Positions 56,457 through 64,000 of a stretch of DNA of 64,000 nt are shown here, piece after piece. Both the position numbers and the translations under genes were made by a program. Within the stretch, counting starts at the first letter, position 1; the number at the start of each line of letters is the position of its first letter. Origin of the DNA: Acanthosepion esculentum (Eukaryota; Mollusca; Cephalopoda; Sepiida; Sepiidae). The notes under the pieces are model-generated. The model saw only the letters and a list, made by a program, of their open reading frames with translations. It was not told where the DNA came from and searched no databases. The stretch is taken from positions 23,635,162-23,699,161 of the forward strand of contig OZ038517.1 of assembly GCA_964036315.1 (NCBI GenBank). The letters are read 5' to 3'.

Positions 56457-57213
56457 AAGAAATAAATTGAATGAAGTTTTGTCTTGAGCCGAAAAATCGA
56501 ACAATGAAAATTTAATTTATATACCAAAAATAAAAGAATTTGTTTTTTGGTTTATCATAAAATTAAACTCGCTTTGAACTTAATGATTTTGAGTGGGTTC
56601 CAGTGAAGTGAATGAATTAACAGGACACTTTTTTTTCCCTAAAAATAAATTTAGAAAGAGTGAATTAGGACATTTTAAAAAAAATTTTTTCAAAAAATAA
56701 CTTGTTCAAATTGTGGAAAACTTTTTCTTTTTTTTAAAAAAAAAAAATTTTAAAAAGTTGTGGTGGTCCAGTTTGCGGCGCTATTACACTTTCGCACCCC
56801 CACCCCAAATTACACTGTCAACCACACGATGTTTTTTTTTTCTTAAGATTTTTTTCGTTTTAAAAAAACAAATACGAATGCAATCCCCTTTTTTTCTTAA
56901 TATTTGTTTCATAATTTGTAGATTTTAATTTTTAATACGTTTCATTTCTCTATCTTTCTGACATTCTTTTTATAAACTTTTGACAGCAGATGTCAATTGA
57001 TATTCAGTTACCACCCCCTTTTACACAAGCCGAAACATTACATTACAGTTGCCCCCCCCCACCATACACGTGCCAAAACAAACTCCTTATGATTTGATTT
57101 GTTGGAAATGTAAACTTTTTTTTATAAAGTTTCAAGAAATCACGTGGTGTGAGCATATTTTGAGCTCTCGTCGCGGATCAATGAAATTACATAGCAAACT
57201 CGACCATTAATTT

Positions 57214-57249
<36 letters not shown>

Positions 57250-57289
57250 GATTTGACAGTTGGCATGCGTTGTAAATCAAAACACTTAA

Positions 57290-57445
57290 CAGCATCTTCG
57301 GCTCGGTTTGAGGAATCTGAGAGGAGCCAAGTTCGAATTCTAGTCTAATCCATTACGATTACATTCACTTATGTGCTAATACCCTTGGGAAAGGTATGAA
57401 TCGTCTTCTCCCTCCAGCTATGGGTAAAAAGGACAGACCGAGTTC
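57290..57445 (+). mobile_element. tRNA-like SINE body (same family as the 5S composite)
   Basis: A degenerate tRNA-like part with B box AAGTTCGAATTC, then AATACCCTTGGGAAAGGTAT and CCAGCTATGGGTAAA, the same body as at 51525-51585 and 62865-62920. No 5S head here. Confidence 0.65.
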
Positions 57446-58109
57446 TATAGCCTTGGATGGCAATTGGTCTACCAAAGAAAGAAATGGCAACCTACTGCGG
57501 GAAAAAAATTTGCCTCGTCATTCATGTATCGAAAGATGCATGATCGCCTAAGCGTGTATCACGCATGGCATTTATTTTTAGAACGGCATCTTCACGAAAG
57601 ACTAAACATTTTAAAGCAGTACTGTGTTAACAGGTCTGTTATCCTCGTAATTTTGAAATACCTGTATGTAGGGAGGTTGTTGTAGTTATGTAGTGTACTG
57701 TAAAGTTATCATTATTTTCTATGACAGTTAACATTTTTAACTTTTATAAAAATTAATTTTTATATTCTTGATCTGGATTGCTTTTGATTTTTGAATATTT
57801 GAGAAAACTTCTGGTTTTATTAAGTGCAGGTACCAACCTCCACGAAATCGCTGAAAAATCAGCATACCGAAATGAAAAAATGCGCCAAAAACGTAATGAA
57901 AACAGTTTTCGTCAAAATCATTATTATTAAGAGGAAGAGTCAAAGTATTTTTGATTCTTTTATTTTTTTTTTTTTTTTACTCCTTTTTAGAACATTAGAA
58001 AGTTTTATAAAAAAATTTGCGTCAGCTGTCTGTTAGCATAGAAAATTTTCGCCTGTCATAGAAAATAATGATAACTTTACACTACATAACTACAACAGTC
58101 TACACTACA

Positions 58110-58585
58110 GGTATTTTTTTTTTTTTTTTTTTTTTTTGCGGTGACACATTAATTTTGAGATTTTTCACAAAAATCAAATAATTCTCGAAGTTTAATGAAA
58201 TTTTCAGGACTTATACACAATTGAATTTAATTATTTTTGAAATTCTGTTAGAAAATCTTAGTAAAACTTTTAAAAACATGTTTCTCCCCATTAATGAATT
58301 TTTTATGGAAGCTTCAGAAATTCGAGATAATTTTTACACACAGTGACTTATTATTAGTTAAAAGCAGTTCTTTGAAGAATTTAAAATAAATAAATCACCA
58401 ATTTTATTTTGCAAAATCAGACCTGGTTTTACCGAAAATATATTCCGAATCGAAAAATAGAAAACGCAATAAAATCTGACATTAATTAGAGAAGCCTTTA
58501 ATTATTTTCATGAATAATATGAGAAAAAAAATGTTATTTCTTTAAAAGTTCAACTTCGATGAGATAATTTTTAGGGAATGTTAAG
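58110..58585 (+). repeat. Dispersed repeat, copy 1 of a direct pair
   Basis: Starts poly(T), then GTGACACATTAATTTTG. Shares AATGAAATTTTCAGGACTTA, AATAAATCACCAATTTTATT and GACCTGGTTTTACCGAAAAT with 59890-60445. Class unknown. Confidence 0.8.
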
Positions 58586-58589
58586 TAAA

Positions 58590-59885
58590 AGAAGAAAACT
58601 ATATTTTACATTTACAGACTCGTATATTTTAATTTTTAAACTTTACAATCTGACGACCCTTATTTTTAAAAGAATTTCGATTTGTTTTTGTATGTTGTAT
58701 GATACATACGTGCATAAACTATAAGGTCACGTGTTTCAAGGGTTGCCCCCCCACCCCCGCCTTAAGAGAACAAAAAAAAAACCTAAAAAAACAACAAATT
58801 GTCGTCTGCTTCATCATAGATAATCATGATCCACCTTCCTTCAATAATAAATCGATTAAGACGTCAAAAAGACGAGACACCGTGGCCAGGATACAACATT
58901 TTAATGCTATAAGTAAGCCATATTTGTTTCAAATCAAATTAACTTTAAATTTGCTAATTTTCCTCAAATAACGTTTCGGAAATTTTATTTTTGAAACGGA
59001 AAAATAAGTTTGGTTTGCAAATGTCTAAAAAAAAATGGCTGACGTGATTGATTTTTACTGAAAAAAAAAATGCAACTCTATATTCTAATCATTATAATTT
59101 CTGTCTGAATTACACTTAATTATTTTGCTTACCGGATAATGTGTAATCCTTTAGCCTTCATAAGCTATTGAAAACTTCAGGAAGGTTTTTGTTATTTTTA
59201 AAAATTCATTTTAAACCTTACGTATACCAAATTTGTGGAGGTATTTTTATTTAAGTGCCTACTCTATCTCCAACATTTTTTCGAAAGTTTTACTTTTAGC
59301 AATCTTGAAATTAAAATTGCTATGTTTGCCAAATAGATGTAAGCAAATTGAGATAGGTATGATTGCCAAAGTCCTGAAATGACATAGCACATAAGATAAG
59401 ACAAATTTATGACAAAATATTAATCATTTGAACAGGTTCTGTATTTTAAGTTTTTATTAAGAAAATCTAGCAACCATTTTCATCCATCTGTCTCGGTAGA
59501 CTGAGTTAGCAAGCATGGAGAACAAAATTGTGTTTTATGGCAGTTCAAATTTCAACCCAGGCAACACCTGTGGGACTTAATGGCTACACACCCTTAAAAG
59601 CACTTTTTCACAAATTTAGAATGACTTAGTAATAATTAATCTTCTATTAAACAGTTTACTGTTTTGCTGTGAAAATTTTAGAGTTGACAAGGATTGTTAT
59701 TTTCAAACAGTTCTCCAAAGATTATTTACTCTTGAGTAGATCCTGTTAAAATCCAGAAAGTCAAGTATAATTTAATAGTTTCTAAGAAACGTATATATTT
59801 CATTTATTATTGACTGCTATACCATCTCTACCATGATTTGGAGGAAAATTGTCAGAATATAGTTTTGGAATGCAGGTGCTTCATT
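58590..59885. other. No recognised feature
   Basis: AT-rich, repeat-poor. A 90-aa ORF at 58699 lacks motifs. Confidence 0.35.
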
Positions 59886-59889
59886 AATT

Positions 59890-60331
59890 TTTTTTTTTTT
59901 TTTTTTTTTTTTGTGACACATTAATTTGGCAATTCTTGCAGAAATCAAATAATTCTCGTAATTTAATGAAATTTTCAGGACTTATTCACAAATGAATTTA
60001 ATTATTTTTGAAATTCTTTTATTAGAAACTCTTGGTAAAACTTTAACATGTTTCTCTCCATTAATTAATGAATTTTATGGAAGCTTCAGAAATTTGAGAT
60101 GATTTATAATAGCAACTATTAGTTAAAAGCAGAGTTCTTTGAAGAATTTAAAATAAATAAATCACCAATTTTATTTTGCAAAATCGGACCTGGTTTTACC
60201 GAAAATCTGTTCTGAATCGAAAAATACAAAACGCAATAATTATCTCATTAGAGAAGCTTTTAATTGCTTTTATGAATAATATTGTCTTAAAAAAAGAATT
60301 CAATGAAAAATTAATTTTTACAAGATTTGTT

Positions 60332-60366
<35 letters not shown>

Positions 60367-60445
60367 GTTTAAAATTGAATAAAGAATTTGCATCTTTCAA
60401 AAGTTCAACTTTGAAGAGATAATTTTTAAGGAATATTATTTAAAA
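59890..60445 (+). repeat. Dispersed repeat, copy 2 of a direct pair
   Basis: Same unit as 58110-58585, about 1.8 kb downstream in the same orientation, with similar poly(T) start and an extra 30-bp T run near 60336-60363. Estimated by eye at about 85-90 percent identity. Confidence 0.8.
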
Positions 60446-60955
60446 TTATTAAATATGTAATGTAATTTTTAAAGCTTACGATCTTACAGTTATAAAATAA
60501 TGTGAGAAAAAAAAGATACATGCAGCCCTTTACCCCTTGTCTATACGCAAAGACATGATCAACCAATGAGTTGTTTGCATGCAACTCTTTGGATTATTTT
60601 CCACCAATCAGAACAGTTTCAAACTTGTAATAATTTGTAAAGATAGCTTTGTGATCCTGCCAATGAAAAATATAAGTAAAATTGTTAAACCTATATTCAT
60701 GTTGGAATGGATAGTTAGGATAGATGGGAACAAGCAGATGAATTAACTTTTTCAACATGAAGACGAGTTTAGATTCTAAGATATGTGGCCAACCAATAAC
60801 ACTGGGCAATTTACAAAACTGGGATGGTTACTTGGATCTGCACTTGGTGGCCAGGAGGTTGCCTCAGGTTAACTCTGCAACTGGTTTCTCTAAATGACAC
60901 TGTACGCATAATATAATGATTCCTAGAAGACTGGGAGGAATAAGCCTTTTAAAAA
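60446..60955. other. No recognised feature
   Basis: Unique-looking sequence; the 71-aa minus ORF has no recognisable motif. Confidence 0.35.
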
Positions 60956-60956
60956 G

Positions 60957-61130
60957 TTTTTTTTTTTTGTTTGTTTGTTTTTTTTTTTGTTTTTTTTTTG
61001 TTTTGTTTGTTTGTTTGTTTTTTTTTTTTGTTTTTTTGTTTGTATTTTGTTTTTTTGTTTGTATTTTGTTTTTTTTGTTTGTATTTTGTTTTTTTTTGTT
61101 TGTATTTTGTTTTTTTGTTTGTATTTTGTT
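60957..61130. repeat. T/G simple repeat with about 20-bp unit
   Basis: TTTTTTGTTTGTATTTTGTT repeated about five times after a (TTTG)n lead. The F/V/C-rich ORFs of 71-100 aa are artefacts of it. Confidence 0.9.
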
Positions 61131-61274
61131 AATGTTGATGGCCCTGATATCAGATGCCTTTTTGAGTACTTTTTATTTTATTTTTTTTAAATACAGTGTC
61201 ACAAGGAACCAGACTTAAGAGCTCTCTTGAAAAAAATGTGGCTTCGAAATTGATTGTTTTATTTTGCATGTCAC

Positions 61275-61575
61275 ACTCATTCCTGGTTTTGAACAGGATC
61301 AGAGATTTATTCCTTGTTTCCTGTTTAGGATTTGGTTTCTGATTATTTCTAAACTTTTTCATTCTCTTTCGCTCCCAGTAGTCCCTTGCATCTTAGTGGC
61401 ATTATCATCTTGCTTGGGGTGAATAGACAAGCAGAGGTTTATCCCTTGTTTACTGTTTAGGATTGGGTTTCCGGTTACTTCTAAAGTTTTTCATTCACTT
61501 TCACTCCCAGTAGCCCTTTGTGTCTTAATGGCATTATAACCTTGTTTTGAATGAATTGATTAAAAAACAAAAAAA
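61275..61575 (+). mobile_element. LINE 3'UTR end, two partial units
   Basis: TCCTGTTTAGGATTTGG and TTGCATCTTAGTGGC, then TTGCTTGGGGTGAATAGA at 61414. A second unit (TACTGTTTAGGATTGGG) ends in a diverged tail TTGTTTTGAATGAATTGATT plus A run. Links the 200-bp units to the LINE end. Confidence 0.75.
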
Positions 61576-61724
61576 AACAAAAGTATTATATCAGTAGTTC
61601 ACCTTGTTACTTTTTACAATGATTTTATGACTAATACATGTTTATTACCAGCTGAGGCACCAGTAATAAAATTTATTAGTTGTACAACCTGATAACTACA
61701 TTTTGCTTAAACAAGCTTCTGTAA

Positions 61725-62597
61725 TATTAACAGGAGGCATCTCAGCTTCAGTCTTTTTCCCATTGCCATAACATAGCTTCTCTGTGTTTTTTCTATAAAC
61801 ATTTTAATAATATCTGTCTATATCTCTGAGAGGAGGTATTATGATTACTTAGATTATTTACATTATTTGAACTGTTATCCTCATTTTCATTGCCATATTC
61901 ACGTTTTGGCCGTTATACATTCCGGCCCATTGGATAAAGGTGTTTGTTAGATCCAGTGACAAGACCCAAAGAGTTGTGAGTTCAGTATCAGGATACAGCA
62001 GTGGTGAACCAAAACTTGAGTTAAAGGAAAATAACAGACATTTGGTAGAGGCATGGTGCATGGAACTAGAACAATCTACTCCAGTGGACAAAATAAAAGG
62101 TTCAGTTTGAAATTCCAATCTCCTGAAGAGGGCCAGAGCATACAATGGCTGAGATGTTGTGAATACGACAATTAAGATGAAAATAACATACCAAATAATG
62201 TATGTAACTTGAATGATAATTGCTCTGAATTTTCTGCTATGGTGCCTAGACTTTATGAATTTAAGCACACTACTGAATTCACTGCAAGGTCTCATCATTT
62301 CACAGTTGAAATGGCTGGATGTAACTGTAAGTTCTATGCTAAGTTTCTTCTGTTACACTTCTCACTTGTGGAACTCACTTCTGGCTTCTTGCTTCCCAGT
62401 TAACTTTGAACTTCAGAAATTTAGATGCAATGTTAATCGTTATCTTCTGTTTTTTTGTTCTTGTCTTCTCTCCTTAATAGTAATTTTTCTGGGGAAACCT
62501 GCAGCAGTATAATAAAAGTTCTGAATCTTGATGACTGAGTAACCACTTGCATCTTTGTGACTTTATTGCCTTGCTTGGTGTGAAATGATTAAAAAAA
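61725..62597 (+). pseudogene. LINE RT C-terminus and 3' end split by a T39 element
   Basis: LINE text runs from GGAGGCATCTCAGCTTCAGT through the SLCLFYKYF region (61780-61808). It breaks for the T39 element and resumes at GATAATTGCTCTGAA (62213), the HGNCSE part. It continues with MVPRLYEFKH, TARSHHFTVE and a frameshifted CGTHFWLLA in place of RLWNSLP. The 3'UTR ends TAACCACTTGCATC, CTTGCTTGGTGTGAAATGAT and A run. The coding frame is broken by the insertion and by at least one frameshift, so it is non-functional. It gives a clear empty-site comparison for the T39 insertion. Confidence 0.8.
61809..62212 (+). mobile_element. T39 element inserted in a LINE
   Basis: ATCTGTCTATATCTCTGAGA, TGTTATCCTCATTTTC, GTGACAAGACCCAAAGAG, B-box region GAGTTCAGTATC, GGAACTAGAACAATCTAC and a truncated right end. 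TAAT lies at each junction. The left half carries an extra inverted piece (TTTTGGCCGTTATACATTCC). Confidence 0.75.
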
Positions 62598-62645
62598 GAA
62601 ATAAAATGGCATTAGTCTCCACCAATAAGTGCATATGCTATAATG

Positions 62646-62960
62646 GGCTTACAGCCTCTTTATGTTGGAACACCAGTTCTTCTCTGATCGGTAAAGTTAA
62701 GCAACATCCAAACCTTGTCAATACCTAAATGGATATACTGCTTGGAAATACCAGGTGCTGTAGTCTTGGATGTGTGGGTGGTGTAATGGATAATGTCTTG
62801 GAATGAGAAATCACGGAGTTGAGTTCGAATTCCAGCCGGGTTTGTTGCTTCCACTTGTGCCCAAATACCCTTAGGAAAAGTATGAATGCACCTCTTATCT
62901 CCCCAACTATTGGTTAAATAGTAGTTGTATTTGAAAATCCTTATCTTCAAAAAAATTATT
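62646..62960 (+). mobile_element. Composite 5S/tRNA-like SINE, copy 2
   Basis: 5S-like head over nearly its full length (CTTACAGCCTCTTTATGTTG; GTAAAGTTAAGCAACATCC; TGCTTGGAAATACCAGGTGC; TGTAGTCTTGG). Then a tRNA-like part (GGTGGTGTAATGGATAATG; B box GAGTTCGAATTCC) and the body AAATACCCTTAGGAAAAGTA, ending ACTATTGGTTAA. The 104-aa minus ORF is a shadow. Confidence 0.75.
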
Positions 62961-63243
62961 AATAAAATACTCACTCACAAAAATAAAGAATGATACTTAG
63001 AATCATCCGAAAATGTTTCAGCTTTAAATAACTTAAAAGGGTTGATAAGCCATAAAAATTCAGTAAATCAAAATACCATAACAATTCATTCCATTAGGAT
63101 ATAGAGGAAATCAAACTGCGACTATATTGCTTTTCATTTCTTTTGTATGAGCCTTAAGATTTTTTTTTTTTTTTTTTACATGGAAATGATTTCTGAAGCA
63201 GAATTGTTTATTTCTTACGACATGAGAGAGAAGTGTCCAAATA

Positions 63244-63320
63244 TTAGGTTGGTGCAAAAATAATGTCGTTTTCTCACATATGTTACTTATGTAAATAACA
63301 TTATTTTTGCACCAACCTAA
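63244..63320. mobile_element. MADE1-like mariner MITE, 77 bp
   Basis: Termini TTAGGTTGGTGCAAAAATAA and its complement ending 63320; TA on both sides (63242-63243, 63321-63322). The ends match the known TTAGGTTGGTGCAAAAGTAA end of the mammalian MADE1/Hsmar1 group with one change. Length is close to the 80-bp MADE1. Confidence 0.88.
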
Positions 63321-63689
63321 TAACTGAGGTAAATCTACAAGTGCTCCTCATATTATAGTTGGGTCATTGGTGATTAAACTGGCTCCTCCTCCAGTCTTTT
63401 CTGATGTGAAGGGTGGCTAGACATACATCAGTATTAAGACTTGTCAAAGGGTGAGTGACCTTTCTTGTAGGAGCCAACAGCTATCTTGTAGAATGGGGTG
63501 GACTGGACTGTATTGCTAGATATGCAACCAGAGTAGTGATGACCCAACACTGCTGGGCAGAGGGCTTCTTAGACTGGAGCTAGGACAGTGTTTCCCTAAT
63601 GGAATCAACAGCCATGTGTCTGTAACCAAGGACAGCTTTCAAATTAGACAATGCTGGTTATGGTTTAACATGGTGTCTGATGGGCTCTG

Positions 63690-64000
63690 CCAGATTGACA
63701 ATTATGAGATTGATGATCTGGGAAGTGTTGTTACAGAAGACAGAAAATGCAAGGATGCTTTCTAAAACCTCAGCAAAGTATTAAGAGATAGAAAAACTTT
63801 GTTAGAAATGAAGAAAAGAGTACTGAATTGTTATATTTCCTCCTATACGGCAGTAAATGTTGGACAATCTCTTTAAAGATAAAGGAGACTTGAAGCAACA
63901 GAAATGTGGTTCTACAGAAATATGCTGAGGATACCATAGCCCAATCATGTAAGCAACAAGGTTTTTGGAGAAATTGGAAACAAATAAAAAAACATACTTA
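63690..64000 (+). pseudogene. Second LINE type: RT C-terminal fragment, continues past the window
   Basis: Plus-strand frames read YEIDDLGSVVTEDRKC near 63700 and then, after a stop, LSKVLRDRKTLLEMKKRVLN, LLYGSKCWT (near 63830) and RLEATEMWFYRNMLRI (near 63890), then NKVFGEIGNK at the edge. The order LGS..D, LLYG.E.WT, RLE..EMW..R.ML is the usual C-terminal end of an RTE/L1-like reverse transcriptase common in invertebrate genomes, different from the RLWNSLP family. An in-frame TAA and a frameshift show decay. The catalytic region is absent and the 3' end lies beyond 64000. Confidence 0.78.

Larger units (their letters stand above)
54450..57280. other. Repeat-poor AT-rich stretch, possible intron
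   Basis: Long A/T homopolymers, a (CG/CA)n tract at 54832-54851, (CA)n at 55020-55041 and a C run at 56278-56287. No exon with clear acceptor, frame and donor was identified. Confidence 0.35.

Noticed and set aside
60916..61218. F/C/V-rich 100-aa ORF that could look like a transmembrane protein
   Set aside because: Translation of a T/G simple repeat with a 20-bp unit.

Overview
The window looks like intergenic or intronic DNA from a large, repeat-rich metazoan genome, most likely a cephalopod mollusc (octopus-like). The base composition is AT-rich and there is no compact gene layout. Long (TA)n microsatellites recur, and almost all protein-like sequence is decayed transposon sequence. The dominant non-LTR retrotransposon, with RT C-terminal motifs such as SLCLFYKYFHGNC and RLWNSLP, and one of the mariner transposases look familiar to me from octopus gene models. 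That organism call is inference; no search was run.

Layout. 1-5 kb: unique AT-rich DNA, one copy of a VNTR-core repeat and a probable solo Ty3/gypsy LTR. 5-11 kb: a 120-bp tandem repeat split by a LINE tail, a tRNA-like sequence, a minus-strand LINE pseudogene (6.2-7.4 kb), a cluster of U2 snRNA-derived repeats (7.4-8.8 kb) and a hAT element with an 8-bp target duplication (9.2-10.8 kb). 11-17 kb: a decayed mariner with internal AT minisatellite, foldbacks and microsatellites, LINE 3' ends and 200-bp tandem units. 16.9-22.2 kb: a minus-strand Ty3/gypsy element (LTR, IN, RNase H, RT, protease, zinc-knuckle Gag) abutting a 125-bp satellite made from the LINE's own coding sequence. 22-31 kb: hairpins embedded in (TA)n, a second hAT carrying a LINE, a second gypsy fragment and a Penelope-like GIY-YIG remnant. 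32-33 kb: a LINE 3'UTR array interrupted by a tRNA-like hairpin element. 33.2-37.6 kb: a very homogeneous 121-bp satellite (32 monomers), with a mariner inserted in its decayed edge. 38.5-52.5 kb: MITEs, another mariner, 5S-derived SINE copies. 52.5-61 kb: the least repetitive stretch. 61-64 kb: LINE copies, a 5S/tRNA composite SINE, a MADE1-like MITE and the start of a second LINE type.

Only two host-gene candidates stand out. One is an intact 166-codon minus-strand ORF at 43877-44377 (disordered, many S/T-P sites). The other is a probable first coding exon at 54160-54449 (plus) that ends at a good splice donor. Neither is recognised. Everything else is best read as layered transposable elements. 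Nested insertions (T39 element in LINE, LINE in hAT, mariner in satellite) give their relative ages.

The observations I find most unusual are: (1) at least eight clear hairpins of at least six unrelated sequences lying in or beside (TA)n tracts; (2) a satellite born from a LINE coding segment; (3) repeats derived from U2 snRNA and from 5S rRNA, the latter fused to a tRNA-like part; (4) a 380-bp element with 39-bp perfect terminal inverted repeats, an internal tRNA-like promoter and a 13-bp target duplication; and (5) a 77-bp MITE with termini nearly the same as human MADE1/Hsmar1.
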